Source of the DNA: Gavia stellata
Taxonomy: Eukaryota > Chordata > Aves > Gaviiformes > Gaviidae
Assembly: GCF_030936135.1 (NCBI RefSeq)
Contig: NC_082602.1
Location: forward strand, 4,464,001-4,528,000
DNA: 64,000 nucleotides
Reading direction: 5' to 3'
Made by a program: the position numbers and the translations under genes. How positions within the stretch are numbered: the first letter of the stretch is position 1; every line of letters starts with the position of its first letter. Below, in pieces: positions 45,602-58,982 of the stretch. Under the pieces are notes generated by a model. It ran no database searches and had not been told where the DNA came from. It was given only the letters and a program-made list of their open reading frames with translations.

Positions 45602-48600
45602 GTAGGTACCGCGGGGGCCGGGACCGATGGGGCCGGGGCCGGAGCGCAGCCGGGGAGCGGGAGCGATGGGCAGCGGGAGCCGCGGGAGCCGCGGGCCGCC
45701 CCGGGGCGCAGGGGCGGATGGCGGCGGGGGTCGGGCCTTTCTCTCCCGGCGCGGAGCGGAGTTGCGGGAAGTTGGGCGGGCGAGGAGGGGCCACCGCCCC
45801 GACACCCCCCCGGGCGGGGGCAGCGGGGGAGCGGGCCCGGGGTGCGGGGCGCGGGGAGGCCGGGGGGCTCCGCCGCCGCATCCCCCCGCGGGGCCGGCCC
45901 CGGGCTCCGCCGGCTCCTTTGTGCTCCCTCCGGCCTCGGCCGCTCCTTTGTCTCCGTGCGGGGCCCCCCGCCGCCCGCTCCCGCAGCGGGGCAGCGCCGG
46001 CGGGGCAGCCGGATCCCAGCGCCCTGCCTTGGGAGAGAAAGTCCTCTCCCGCCCGAGCAGCTCGCTCCCTTGCTTTCTTTCGGGGAAAGAAGAGGGAAAA
46101 AATAAGAAATGAAATAAGGGCGAGCTCTCCAGCTGCAACGCTGAGCTTCCGTCCGGAGCGGAGCGCATCTGGGTCGAGAAAAGGAGACTTTCTCACAACC
46201 ATCCCGGAGTTGCATCATCCGGCCTGTCAGCCCCTACCAGGGAGCACTGGAAAGTTGTCCTCACCCTTTCCCCTCCTGCCCCGAGGCCGCTGGGGCACCC
46301 TGGCCCTCGGCCGGCTCCCCGTCACCCAGAGCCAGCGGCTTTTCTGCCGGAGCTGGGGCACCGGCACCCTGACGGCCCCAGGCACCCAGACGGGCCCTGG
46401 CTGGCATGGGGTTACCTTGGGGGGGAAAGGGCCCCCCGGGCAGAGTCCCCGCTCAGCGCCAGCGGGGATTTCGGCAGCCGCTCCCGGCCACGTTTGGGGG
46501 AGCTGCCTGCACTCCGCCGCCTTTGCACCGCGGGACCTGAGCCTGGCTTTGGTCCCCAGGGGAAAGTGTCTCCTTTTCCACGGTCAACGATTTACGACAC
46601 CACGCCAGGACAGGGATTTAACTCTGTGATTTTCCCACATCCACCAAGCTGCTTCAGCACAGGACTCGTTTTCACACCCCTGTTCTCCCAGCGCTGCCAG
46701 GGACCGCGCCGGGCATGGTCTGCATTTTCCCAAGGGCAGCAGGGATTCGCTATTCCCCTGGTGAACATCTCTTGCCAGCAGTCCCTCCCGGAGGTCCCCG
46801 GAGGGCTACAGACGCCTGTCTCGGGGTGAAAGGCGAGCGGAGCGGGGCACAGAGAAGCGGCTCACAGAGAAGGAGCGTGGGGTGGTGGGAGGGACCGCGG
46901 ACTCTGCGCCCCAGAGAAAGGGCTCATTGAAGCAGGGACGGGCATTTGCGGTTCGCAGCGCGGCCGGGGGGCCATGGCAGGCACAGCGGCCAGCATTGTC
47001 CTCTCACCCGTCTTGGTGGTCTGCCTTCCAGACCCCCTTGCTATCTGGCAGGTTGGCGCCTTTGGTTGCGTACCTTTGCTGCAGGTGGTGCTGCAAAACC
47101 CACCCCAACAGCATCCGTGGTTTCCAGCAAATTGGTTTCAAGGTTATGGGCTTGTTAGCCAGCTCAGCTGGTCCCCGCTGGCTCCCGGTCCCGATCAAAC
47201 CAGGGCAACGCGCAGATGCGCGATTTTACCCCGATGCCCAGCACTGATGTCTCTGAAAGTCCCATCACATTCACCAGGGGCTCAGGCGGCAGCAGCATCT
47301 CTCCTCTCTCCTGGATCAGGAGAAAACACCTCTCTTTGGACACCGCCCAAGGCAAGGGAGAGCCAAGACCGGTCTGTCCTGGCCACGAAGCCTGGGCTGG
47401 TCATGTCACCGGCATTACTGTGCCCGACGCCAGCCTCTAAATCCCTTCTGGGCAGTGCTTTTTGGGACACAAGGAGCAAGAACAGCTCATCTGGGTCATC
47501 CCAGAGCTCGGTGTGCCTCCTCAGGGGGATAATAAATAGTGGACAGAAGATGACCTCATGCACCTGGAGTTTGAGAGCACGTGCCACGAAAAACAAATTG
47601 TTTAAGCAGTGCTTGTTTGTACCAACGCCTGCTGCTGCTGCTGCTCCTGAGCATAACCTCCCATCTCTACACTCACCTGCATGCCTCAGCCCCCGGGGGG
47701 GGGTGGCTTTGCCCGGTTAAGAGGAGAACAGAGGACCAAGCCAAGGCGGGCTGAAGGACCGAGGGGCAGAGCCCGGAATGCAATGAGGGGAGGAGAAACA
47801 AGTTTGGCTCTCGCCTTAACTTGAGGGGTCAAACACGTGGAGGAGCAAGGCCCTGGCCGTGTCCCTGGAGGGCTGCCCGAGTGGGGGGCAGCACCTCTGC
47901 TCTTCCCGTCCCCCCTGGGGGGACACAGCCCCTGCTCACGCCGGGGTTTCTCCATGCGGCAGCGGAATGGGCTGGGGCTGCCGCCGGCACCAGCGCCCTG
48001 TCCCTGCCTGAGCCAGAAGGACTTTGCACTCCCAACTTTCTCCTCCGATGGGCAGTTTCCAGGCTTCAATTTGACGAGGCTTGGGGCTATTCTAGGCGAC
48101 TTCATAAACATTGTAGGAGGTGACTTTTTCCACCCCCCCCTTTTTTAGCTCGAATGCACATGTTTTTAAGCAGAAAATACCTGCCTGGGCAGCCTCCTCA
48201 GCTGTGCCGGAGGGCAAACCGAAGCCGTGCGGCGCTTGTGCCATGCCTTGGAGAAGAGCCAGAGGCAGGATCAAAATTGCTGGGAGATGAAAGCAAAGCG
48301 GGAAGCGTCGGTGGCGCATTTCCCAAGGCCAGCCTCGGGAGGAAGTCGGGAGCGGAAATAGTTGATAGAGTAAATACAGAGGGAGCTCAGGGTGGGTTTT
48401 TTTTCCCCCAGGTTGCAGACAAAGAGCAGCAGGGAGAGCAGATAAACCTGTGCGCCTTATCTCTTTGTTGTTCCGCCCCTGTGTTTTGCTGCTCGCGTTG
48501 CTGCTATTAATCTGATGAAGGGAAGCATCGCGGAGGGAATTACTCCGGGAGCAGTGAGCTCAGCCACAGGTCCCCACAGGCTCCCTTCTCCCAGGAGCCG

Positions 48601-51600
48601 GGCAGGCATGCATGGGGGCAGAGAGGGGGCTGGATGGAGAGCAGGATCTCAGGCAAGGGAGGGAGCTTGCAAGTAGGTGCTTCGCCGCCGTTCCTCGTCC
48701 CGGAGCTCAGTTGTTGCCTGTTGAGTCACCGGAGGAAAATGTGACTTCATCCAGTCTCACCTCCAGCTGGCTTCGCCCGCCAGCCTGCAGGCATCTTTCC
48801 TTTCCTAGATCCCACCCGGTAGGTGTTCGGGGCAGCAGAGGAGGGGGATGAGAGCCCCAAGGCTTCATGAAAGACCCTTCCTTTCCCAAAACCAAGCTGA
48901 AAACCCCGGCTCCATTCTCCTGGGCAGGCAGTCCTGCAAAACGCCCTGCAGAAGGGCGAGAAGAGCATCCCTCCCCTCCTCCCTCTCGCCATGGGGCCTC
49001 TCCATCCTTGCCCTGGGGCTACGCTGCTCTTCTCATCCCACCTACAGCACCCGCGGGAGCATCCAACCGACCAGCGACCGCTGCAGCAGACTTGAATAAT
49101 TTGGCATCTCCAAGTCCTTCCCTCTGTCTTTTCTTCTTGCTGTGGCGGGGTTAAGTTAACTTGCAGATATCCACCGAGCAGCTTTGCATGGGAACAAAAC
49201 CCCTGCCACCACTCAAAAGAAAAAGCCCCCTTCCTTGCTTTGACTTGGCTGGGAAATCCGCAAAGCCTTTTATCATCTCGACAATGAGAATTGTAGCCAT
49301 CCCTGCTGAAAAAGCATTTCCAGCCCGAGGGATGGGAAAAGGCAGGGAAGAGCACTGGGGGAGTTTCCCTGAGCCGCGTGTGCCGCTTTCCCGGGCGTCT
49401 CAGCATGGTGCTCGTGGAAATCATTCCACCTTGCTTTGAGACGTGCTGAGTAAGAAGAAAGCGTTGGCCGGCCGCTGCCTGCCGTCGCCAGAGATGAGGT
49501 CTGTCTGTCCGTCTGCTCACACTGGCGGGCGCGCATCCCCCGGGAGCGGGCGCTGGCGGTAGCAGCATCCCGTCGGCTCTCCTCGCAGCAGCGGGCAGCC
49601 ATCCCTGCGCCCTCCCGCACCTCCCGGCCCGGCGGAGCCCCGGCGGGCGGCCGGAGGGGAGAGCGCGGGGCGCACAGAGCCCCTCTGTTCCCACTCACAA
49701 AGGGACGCTTGTGGCTTGCTCGCTGCCCTGGCCGGGCTGCGCCTCGCAGGCCCCAGCGAGGAAGAGCTTTAGGATGCCGAGCAGCCCCAGCCGGCCTCAC
49801 CGGGTCACCCCGTGTGTCCCCCAGCCCCACGGCTCAGCCCTCCAAGGGCCCCCGCGCCTGTCGCCGTCGCCCTGCGGGTTCCAGGCAGGACGTTTGCAGC
49901 CGGCTGTTTATTTAATGAATTATGTCTGCCCCAGGCCTGCGAATCAGGGGTTTTGCCAGTGCTGCTGGAAATGGCTCTCTGTGTTATCCCCGTGAGTAAT
50001 TCCTGGTCTGTGGCTCAGCTGTGGTCGGTCAGTCGGCTGGGGACATTAGAGGGGGAAAACCCCGGGCTGGCTTTGTCCAGGGATTTTGTCTGAGCAAGCA
50101 AGTTAATGCCATCCCCACCCTGCGTGCATGCTCCAGGCAGTGAGGGGACAGTCCTCTGCACCGGGGAGGCGAGGGCAGGGATGCAGACCGCCGCCGCCGC
50201 TCCCTGGGATGCCGCAAACCCAAAAGTCCTTTGCAGCAGCAAAGCCGGCAGCTCTGCCAGGCGCTGAGAGACGTGGCCGCGTGCTGAGGGCTTTGTATAT
50301 TTTATTTCTTCTCTCGGTTGCTCAAATACTACGACAAGTCCTGTCATCACAGGGGCACCAAGTGGGACCGAGGAGGGGGGTCTCGGGGGGGGTGGCATGG
50401 CAAAAGGCACCTGCCCCGGCTGCTGGCCTGTCCCCAAGGAGTGGTGTGCTGACAAACTAAACTAACAGGGCTGTTAAACACACACACATACGTGTGCGGG
50501 AGGGGGGATGTCGGTGCCACTGGCTGCAGGGGGAAGGGGAGAGCCGAGGGGGGCTCAGGAGCCGCCGGGGCTCTCCAGGGTCCCTGCATCCCAGCGAAGC
50601 CCCAGTTTTCTGGGTGCATGGGGGTGGGCGTCTCTCTTTAGCAGCTTTTGCTGGGAAGGCGATGGCTCAAAGACAAGCCCTGGGAGCCGAGGGGTTTGCT
50701 CAAGCCAGGAGACTCCTGGTCCTCCCGCAGAGAGCACTGGGACCAGGCGGGCTGGGATGCTGCCCTGGCCGCGGGGCGCATCCCTCTCCTCCCGCCCGTG
50801 CTCCCAAAGCTGTCCCCACTTCCCAGCAGGAGAGGCATACAGTAAGCAACACCAAAAAATGCGCATTTTGGCCGCAGACGGCATTGGGGAGGTTTGGGCG
50901 TGACGCAATGCCTGGCAGGGCTTCCCCGCTCCACACCCTGCCGAGGGCTGCGGGTACCACAGCTCAGCCGGGGCATCTCCCCTCCGGCAAACCCCGTGGT
51001 CCCCCCAGAGAACGGTGCTCTGCCAGGCTCCCCCCCTTCGCCCCTGAAAGCAGGACTGGGACAGGCTGCCGGGGTCACGCTGGCAGGAGCCAAACCAAAT
51101 CTAAATAGACTTTCCCTGAGTCACCGAAAGCCTGGCCAAGAAAGCGGGACGAGCAAACAGCATCACCCACGCGACCGGCTGGATGCCGGGTGCGAGAACC
51201 AGCGGCCAGGTAGCAGGCACCGGCAAGCCCTACGCATGTAAATTCACACGTGACAAATGCCCTGGGGTCCAAAACAGCAGCTTTGGCCCCCCAAATTCTC
51301 CACCATGTCCCACTTGGGACATAGGCTTGGTACAACTCGGAGCGGCTCCCGCCATCACCCCCATTTCGTCAGCACTGGGAGGAGAAGGAGGAGGGCGGCT
51401 GCAGGGTGTGGGGGGGTGTCTTTTCTGCTGGGGGGGCATGCTGAGTCTGCCGGCGGGTTTTGCATCCCGCACCAAGAGGCCACACCATCATTTTGCTTTT
51501 TTTTTTCTTTTTGGAAAAAGCCCCCAGGAGCATTTTACGCTCCACGCGGGACCAGCAGCAGCAGCAGCTTTTTCCGGCTCGCCGTGGTTCCTGAAAACCC

Positions 51601-52101
51601 TCTGGGTTTCATTTTCGTGACTGAGCGGCCGCCGCTGCCGTGCTGTGGGAAGGCGGAAGCTGCGTGGCCCCACGGCGGAGCCTGTGGCCCTCCCCAAACA
51701 GAGCTCTTTCCAGAGGCTGGGAGCCATGATGCCCCATGGATGGGGATGAGGAGCTGCTTTCGCACCCGGAGGGGCCCTCGCTGCCGGCAGCAGGTTTTTG
51801 GCCGGTGGGGAGCAGGCAGCTGTCGGGGCGGTGGGGATTGAGTTTCAGGGCTGGCGGAGGCACGGGAAGGGGTCCCACCAGGCAGATGTATTTCGGGAAG
51901 GGGAAGAATAGGCGATGGAGGCTTCGGGCAGCTGCTCCTCGCGGGCGGGATGGGAAGAGTAGGGAGGAGCTCCCCTCTTTTTACTGCTCTTGTCGAGACC
52001 TTGTGGGTTGTCCGGTGTGGGAAGGGTCAGCCTCTGACCCCTGCCCGCTCCCCCCTGCCCGCAGAGAGCCTCCACCGCACTGACCCTCCTTCTCCCCGCA
52101 G
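45602..52101 (+). other. CHST3: Probable CHST3 intron 1
   Basis: About 6.5 kb of GC-rich sequence holds no supported coding exon. A second CpG-rich patch at about 49500-49870 could be an alternative promoter. The many open frames in this span have no recognisable product. Confidence 0.45.
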
Positions 52102-52200
52102 GCAGGGCCGCCGCGGGCAGGGCTGGCGGGACAGAGGATGCCGGGCGGCTAGCCCAGAACACCTCCCCGGCAGGTGGGAGGGGACGCGTGTGTCCCCCCC
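52102..52200 (+). other. CHST3: CHST3 5' UTR part of exon 2
   Basis: A pyrimidine-rich acceptor (CCTTCTCCCCGCAG) ends at 52101, and an alternative acceptor (CCCCCTGCCCGCAG) lies about 40 bases upstream. Either gives a short leader before the ATG at 52201. Confidence 0.4.
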
Positions 52201-52337
52201 ATGGAGATCCGACGCACTTTGCCCCAGGATTTCTGGGAGCTGCTGCACTGCCTGAAGATGAGGAGCAAGTACGCCGTCCTGCTGGTCTTCGTCGTCGGCC
52301 TCGTCATCATCGAGAAGGAGAACAACTTCATCTCCAG
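52201..52337 (+). CDS. CHST3: CHST3 first coding exon (cytosolic tail and membrane anchor)
   Basis: 137 nt, 45 codons plus two bases. [20 protein letters not shown] aligns with the human start MEKGLTLPQD. The donor is GTAGGG at 52338. The ATG has a weak -3 (C) but G at +4; no better start exists, and homology supports it. Confidence 0.95.
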
Positions 52338-53719
52338 GTAGGGAGCGGGTACCTAAGCCACCCCACGCTTTTAACCCTTTCTCTCCCCCACATGCCCAGC
52401 TCCTGTGCAGCGGGAGCCCCCCGAAACCTCCCACGGGGACACGGGGGTGGTCCCGCTCCCCTCCAGGCTGGGCTGGCTCTCCCCGCAGGGTGTCGGACAA
52501 GCTGAAGCAGTCCCCGCAGGCGCTGGCAGAGGCCAACGGCACGGAGGCCAGCCCGGCGCCGGCCGAGAACGGCTCGCTGGCCTCGCTGCGCGAACTGGAC
52601 GCCGCCTTCTCCCAGCTGAGGTCCCGCCTGCGCAACGTCACCCTGCAGCTGGTGGGCGACGGGGACCCCCGGCCGCGGCGGCACGTCCTGCTGATGGCTA
52701 CCACGCGCACCGGCTCCTCCTTCGTGGGGGAGTTCTTCAACCAGCAAGGCAGCATCTTCTACCTCTTCGAGCCCCTCTGGCACATCGAGAGGACGGTGAC
52801 CTTCGAGCCAGGGGGAGCCAACGCGGTGGGCTCGGCGCTGGTCTACCGGGACGTCCTCAAGCAGCTCCTCCTCTGTGACCTCTACATCTTGGAGAGCTTC
52901 ATCTCGCCGGCGCCTGAGGGCCACCTGACGCCCTTCATGTTTCGGCGAGGCTCGAGCCGCTCGCTCTGCGAGGAGCCCGTCTGCACGCCCAGCGCCAAGA
53001 AGGTCTTCGAGAAGTACCACTGCAAGAACCGGCGCTGCGGCCCCCTCAACATCACCCTGGCCGCCGAGGCGTGCCGGCGCAAGCAGCACGTGGCCCTGAA
53101 GACAGTGCGCATCCGGCAGCTGGAGTTCCTGCAGCCGCTGGTGGAGGACCCCCGGCTGGATGTGCGCATCATCCAGCTGGTGCGGGACCCGCGGGCCGTC
53201 CTGGCCTCCCGCATGGTGGCCTTCTCCGGCAAGTACGAGACCTGGAAGAAGTGGGCGTCCGAAGGGGAGGCTCCCCTCCGCGAGGAGGAGGTGCAGCGGC
53301 TGCGGGGGAACTGCGAGAGCATCCGTCTGTCGGCCGAGCTGGGGCTGCGGCGGCCAGGCTGGCTGCGCGGTCGCTACATGCTGGTACGCTACGAGGACGT
53401 GGCGCGGGCGCCCTTGCAGAAGGCGGAGGAGATGTACCGCTTCGCCGGGCTCCCCCTCACCCCCCAGGTGGAGGAGTGGATCGGCAAAAACACCCAGGCG
53501 CCCCGCGACGGCAGCGGCGTCTATTCCACCCGCAAGAACTCCTCCGAGCAGTTCGAGAAGTGGCGGTTCAGCATCCCCTTCAAGCTGGCGCAGGTGGTGC
53601 AGGACGCCTGTGCCCCGGCCATGCGTCTCTTTGGCTACAAGCTGGCCAGCAGCCCTGCCGCGCTGGCTAACCGCTCCTTCAGCCTGCTGGAGGAGGCACA
53701 GCCCTCCTGGGTCACGTAA
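52201..53719 (+). CDS. CHST3: Carbohydrate (chondroitin 6) sulfotransferase 3, complete coding region in two exons
   Basis: This Golgi enzyme transfers sulfate from PAPS to C6 of N-acetylgalactosamine in chondroitin. Joining 52201-52337 and 52489-53719 gives 455 codons and a TAA stop. It is a type II membrane protein: cytosolic tail (1-23), transmembrane segment (about 24-37, [14 protein letters not shown]), a stem with sequons at N62, N73 and N95, then the catalytic domain. The PAPS-binding motifs are TTRTGSSF (117-124, 5'-phosphosulfate loop) and [11 protein letters not shown] (278-288, 3'-phosphate loop). The C-terminus ends WVT as in mammals. It is shorter than the 479-residue human protein, mainly because an acidic stem insert before [12 protein letters not shown] is missing. 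The match is near-identical over long stretches, so the identity is secure. In human, loss of CHST3 causes a skeletal dysplasia with joint dislocations. Confidence 0.97.
52489..53719 (+). CDS. CHST3: CHST3 second coding exon (stem and catalytic domain)
   Basis: 1231 nt. The acceptor CTCCCCGCAG ends at 52488; the first base completes Arg46. The exon carries the whole sulfotransferase domain and the stop at 53717-53719. Its third codon positions are strongly G/C, which keeps the antisense strand open for 605 codons; that antisense frame is not a gene. Confidence 0.96.
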
Positions 53720-56700
53720 CAGCGGGGGCCAAGGCAGCGGGGGGGGAACGAGGGGCCGCAACCGCGCTCCCGGCCGGCCCGGAGGAGACCTGGGAGTCCC
53801 CGCTCCCGGAGATGCTCCTTGCTGCTGCCGGGTGGAAAGCGGCAGCCCCAGGAGCCAGAGCATCCCAGTGGAGCCGACCTCGGGGTCCCGCAGAGCCTGA
53901 ATTACACAATTTCTTCTGGAATGGGGAAATCGCAAGGGTGAGGGGCGGCGGGGAGTTCGGTGCTGGGGCCACCTCCCCGTCTGGGGGGCTGCACCAAGGA
54001 GGAGGAGAGCGAGCAGGGGGTGATGGGGCCAAGCGCCTCCGCATCGTCCCTGCAGTAGGACGAGGCAAGGACGAGACCCCCGCAGTGCCAGCAAGGGCCC
54101 GGACCCCAGAGGCCCTACTGGTTTAGTGCCTTCATATACCAGCACAGACTGGGAACTGCCCCGGAGGCGTATGGGGCAGGAGTCACCCCTGGAGCACCAG
54201 CCAGCACTGGGGCTGCAATGAAATGAGGCGACTTTGTGGTTTGGTGCTCTTCAAGTTGGTTTGGGGGGGTTGGTTTTTTCCTTTTTTTTTTTTTCCCCCT
54301 CTCTTTTTGTCTGCGTATTTACATACCAGGGTTGCCAGGCGAACTTATTTATTTATTATGTGAAAAAGAGGGGGAGGCAGTCAAGGAGCTAAACCCAAAA
54401 ATCAGAGCAGCACAACGTACCACAAAAAAAAACAGCGAGACAGCCGGAGCCAAGGCGGCAGAGGTTGGATTTCGGCCGGAGACCACCACATGCCCCCGGG
54501 ACACCCCCAGGGACCGACAGGCTGTAACCCCCCCAGACCCCCGGTGGAGCGTACCCGGTGCTGGGGCTGCACTCGCCTCGCGCGACAGTGACTGCGAACC
54601 TCGGCGCCTGCTGCAAGACTGTCGGACTTATTTAATTAAAAACAAAAATACAACGGCTCAGAGTCCAAAGCATCTCCCGTCTCCTTGGTATTTGTGTGTG
54701 TCCCCACCCAGGGGGGAGCCCCAGAAATATTTGCCGGTGGGTGACCGATACCTGGGGTTCGGTAGAGGCACGGGGAGTTTTGGGGTGTTTGCCATGTGCA
54801 GACGTTCACCCAGCAACAGCCTGCTGCTGAGCTGTCCCCCCCAATTCACATCCAATGAATTAAAATGCCTGTTTTTAGCCTGCTTTGCAGCACACCCCTT
54901 TACTCCCCATGGATTTTGGGTTATGGCAGCCACCCAAGGGAGAAGCCAGGCATTTTGGTGGAGGGTAGTTGCCCCCACCTTGCTGGGAAGCTCGGGGAGC
55001 CCCGAGGGTTCCCCGCTGCCCCCCTGGGCACAGCCAGCAGCCCCACGTCGCCTCTCCCCGGCCAGAGCTGTTGGCTGAGCGCAAAAATAAATAAGTAAAA
55101 TAAGTAAAATCGTGCGGCGGTAGCGGCTGGGCGCAGCTGGGCTGCGTTTCTGCCGGCGGAGGGCAGCCAGGAGGAACGCGCCAGGGCTCCGGTGACGAGC
55201 CGCGGCTGGGCCGAGCTCACAAAAGCCGCGTTTTTGACCCAAGAGGGGAGAACAGAGGCGGCATTGAGGAGCGCGGGGCCGGCCGGCGGGGAGCAGCCAC
55301 GCCGGAGCCCTGGGCACCCGCCTGCCCATGCCGGCTGGAGAGGTTTTCCGAGCGCGGCCGCCTCTCGCCGGGGAACATCTGGCCTCAAGGTGCGGAGCCA
55401 GGGTGCTCGACGCCGGCCGGCTGGGGAGAGGGTGCAAAAGTGGGTTTTTCTTTGCGTGGAGCAGTGTGGGCGATACCCACATCACATGCAGGCGACGGAG
55501 AGCCATCAACCCCCTCCCTGTCTCGCACGCGGCTCCCGGCATCGCAAGCGGCCCTGGGTTTGCTGAGTGAAACGGGTTTTGTTTGGAGGCTTCCCGCCGG
55601 GAAAGCGGCGGGGTCACCGAGGTCGGCTGCGCGCTGGGAAAAGCCCGTGGAGCTCAGGCAGCAGGAGGGGGAACGCAGCCGGACCCAGGGCAACGGTTAC
55701 AGGCAAACCCCTCTCCGGTGCTTCTGCAAAAGTACCCATCAGGTCGGCTTTTGCAAACCAAATAAAGTTTAAATTAATTGTTGCTTTGCAAAACAGTATG
55801 AGGAGTAAATCGCTGCTCAGCTGCCAGAGGCGGGAAGGGGACGTCAGAGGGGTGCCCAGCATCCCCTTCCCATCCCACCCCGCACGGAGGAGCCTCCGGG
55901 CTTGGGCAAAGCAAGGTCCGGGGGGGAAGGACAGACAAATGAAGGGAACTACAAAGCAAGCGGCAAGGGAAGGGGGACCTGTGCTGAGCTGAGGCCAGAC
56001 AGGACAGTGGCAACCACCCATTCCCACCGGCGCTCCCTGCACGGCCTCGGCCCCGGCTGGCTCCAGCCTGTCATTTCTAGCTAAGCAAGAGCATTTCTTC
56101 CTGGACACCCTCCAGCTTCCCATCAAAAATGTCACGGGACAGAAAGAAAAACGCGCCGCCGACCCATGCAGATTTCCGCAGGGGCTAATTGCTCCCATTA
56201 AACCCATGTAGCCGTGACTCCCGCGCAGTGCCAGACGCATTGGGAAGCCGCGAGGAACACGCGGCTCCTTTCAAGACCAAAGCAGCTGAATTCTCTCTGT
56301 GCCGAGCGGGAGGAAGTTTGTCCCCCCAGGAGGGGCACCTCCTGTTCACCCTGCCCTGGCCGCTGCCAGGCCTTGCTCCGGTCCTTCCCTAGAGGGGGAA
56401 AGGCATGGATTTGGGAGAAAAAGCATGCATTGGGAAAGCCACAGCAAGAGACAGTGCCTTAGAGCAAGGAAGTACCTGTGTTCTGATGGGCCACGCAGGA
56501 AGCCTGCGGCAGGGGCCACGACGGATGCAGCTTCACCCTTCCTCCATCCACACCAATACCAAAAAAACCCCATCCTCTTTTCAAGGGATTCAAGCTTGCA
56601 GAAATAAAATAGTTTCTGAAAGGATCAGGCTTGCCTTCAAACAAGCAAACAAACAAAAGCAACCCTCCACACCCACCCCTTGTTTCCCCAACCCAGGGCT

Positions 56701-58885
56701 GCTCCCATCCCTTCTCTGGCCCGCCCTGGGCTGGTCAGTGCCTGCAGCTGTGCTGCCTCCGGGCTCACCTGCTCAGCCCGCCCCAGCTGAATTTTGGGGG
56801 AAATTCAGGCTCATTGTGGTGATGCTTATTGTCACCAGAGAGACATTTTCTGCAAGTAGCCCAGAGCAGTGAGGGGACACGTGTCCAGCAGCCGAAGCCT
56901 GCTTCTCCTTGGGGTTATTGCAGGTGACATGAGATGATGTAGCACCATAATTAATAAATTATGTATGCACTGTTCCCCTCGGGTTAATACTTTCCTCCGT
57001 CGGTCTAATCCAGACTTGACTTTGGACGGCAGGTATACCCTGCTGTTTCTCTGCCTGCCTCTCGGAGACACTCGGGGCTCGCTGGGGCCGTGCTGGCCTG
57101 GCTGGCTTGCCGCGATTCTTGCTCGAGTCAGAAGATGCCGGTGCCCACCAAGTAAGAGAGCGGTCGAGGCAGGCAGGTCTCTGAAACGCCACCTTAGACA
57201 CTGTGCTGTTTAACGCATGGCCGAGGTGGCAGACTGCTACCAGCACGGCGGACGTCTGCCAGCCCATGAAGCCAAGCCACCAGGCTGGCCCACAGGAATG
57301 CATAAGAAGGCCTTTCTCCAGCTTGGCACGAGGTTTGTCCCAAACATCAGAAGTTGTGGCTGCTCCACCGGCTGTCCTGACCCCCCGTCCCCTTCTCCTC
57401 GCTTGCTCCAGCTCCATTTAATGGGATCGGACGAGCTAATCCCATGTCCCCTCGCAGCGCTATCAGATGGGATTTCTGTACCGGGGCTGGAGGGAAACCC
57501 AAGCAGTTGCCTGCCCTCACCCAGCCCCGCTGGCTTCTGCTGGAAGCCAGATCCGCCCTTGCCCTTCGCTCCGTTGCGGGGCTCGGTGCGGCTCCCGCGG
57601 GAAGCTGGTGCATGGCTATGGCTCCATTGCCCGAACCCCGGGTCGGCTGGGGGGACCCGCGGGCCAGCGAGGGACCGGGGGCTGCAGCACACGTGGACAT
57701 TTCAGCATTAAATGACAGCCTTGTTTTCTGTTGTGTTTTTTTAAGAGACTGCATGCCTGACCAGACCGCATTTCTTGGTCTGCATCCCATATTTATCCTG
57801 TAATTACACCTTCGGACAAAGGCTGCCTGTCTGTGAGGCTGATTTTTTTCAGGACACGGTTTTATTATACGCTGTGCTTTCACTGTAATGAAATCGGGGC
57901 GGGGGGGGGGGAGAAAACTCCCCACGATTTGGGGGTGAAAGCTGTTCTTTCTCAAAACCTGCCCCAAGAGCGAAGGAGCTTGCCCGAGCCCTCTCCCTTC
58001 CTTTTGTCGAGGAAAACCCAACTGCTGCCAGCCTTTCTGTTTCCCTACCACCCCGTGAGGATTCATGCCACAAAACGCTTCTCCGTGTTGTCCCCTAAGA
58101 GAAAGGTGCCACCTCACCACCGAGCCACGGGCTCCTCTGCCGCCGGAGCAGAGCCTTGCCGGAGAGGTCTTTGCAATCCCTGCAACTACCCGGCTAAGCC
58201 GGATAAAGCTGATTAAGCTCCTCGTTGCACCTGCCTGGATCACAGCGCAACAAGGGACGAATTCCCACAAAATGGCATTTCTGTAAAATTCCTAAAGGCC
58301 GCCGTGCGCTTGGCTCTGGAGGGGTAGGGAAGATTTGCGCCACGTGAAAAACCGAAGGCGGTTGCTGGAGGTGTTTGAGCAGGGGTTTCCTCCGAGGGGA
58401 AGGAGAGCCCTGGCTCTGCCCGCGCTCCCCCCACGCTGGGGCTGCCATGAGCTTGGCCGCGCTTCAGTTCCCCGAAACGCCTGCGCTGGGGTGAGCCTGG
58501 AGCTCAGAGCCCTTACTTGGAGGTGCCTGACGATAGGTGAGGTGAACCCCACCGCCGGAGCACGCTGAGCCTGGCAAACTCATCCCACGTGTGGCAGCAG
58601 GTTAGGTGGGAAGCGAGATTCTCACCGTGCCCCGCTGCGTTGTGCAGGGGAGGAGGAGCTGGGGCGCATCTCCGCGCAGAGTCCGCTTCAGTCCCGGGAA
58701 CAAGGAGAACAGCTCCCCGGGACAGAGCGGACCCCCACTAACAGCTCCCTGTGGCCCTTCTTTCGGATACAAAGATCAGCTGTATCACAGAGACCACTGC
58801 ATTTCACCGTTGGGGTTTTCCTGAATCCCTTTTCCGGATGGGATCTGCCACCAGTTCACGGGCTGGCACGTACGCAGGCGCTGCC

Positions 58886-58899
58886 TATAAATACACGTG
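58886..58899 (+). promoter_or_regulatory. TATA box next to a CACGTG E-box
   Basis: TATAAATA (58886-58893) is directly followed by CACGTG (58894-58899, then AC). No gene start is visible right after it, so its role is unknown. Confidence 0.3.
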
Positions 58900-58982
58900 A
58901 CTGGCTGGTCCTGCCTGACCAAAATAAGGTGGCTTTGGTGCTGTGCTTTATGGGTAGCGGCCAGCAGCCGGTCTTCTCAAGC

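Larger units (their letters stand above)
45230..46060. promoter_or_regulatory. CHST3: CpG island, probable CHST3 promoter
   Basis: This dense CpG stretch lies 6-7 kb upstream of the CHST3 coding exons, where a non-coding first exon is expected. It contains a 74-base purine-only tract (45433-45506) and a strong donor (GTAGGT at 45602). The very long open frames here on both strands (up to 522 codons) result from the scarcity of stop codons in GC-rich DNA. Confidence 0.65.

Noticed and set aside
44650-46629. Long open frames (up to 522 codons) on both strands in the CHST3 CpG island
   Set aside because: Extreme GC content makes stops rare in every frame. The peptides are runs of Pro, Arg, Gly and Ala and overlap one another on both strands.
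52328-54145. 605-codon open frame antisense to CHST3
   Set aside because: It mirrors the GC-rich third codon positions of CHST3, which remove stop codons from the opposite strand. The peptide is low-complexity and unlike any family.
54658-55617. 319-codon minus-strand frame downstream of CHST3
   Set aside because: It lies in GC-rich DNA antisense to the CHST3 3' UTR and has no recognisable family.
58919-58929. CCAAAATAAGG as a serum response (CArG) element
   Set aside because: There are seven A/T bases between CC and GG where the consensus has six.
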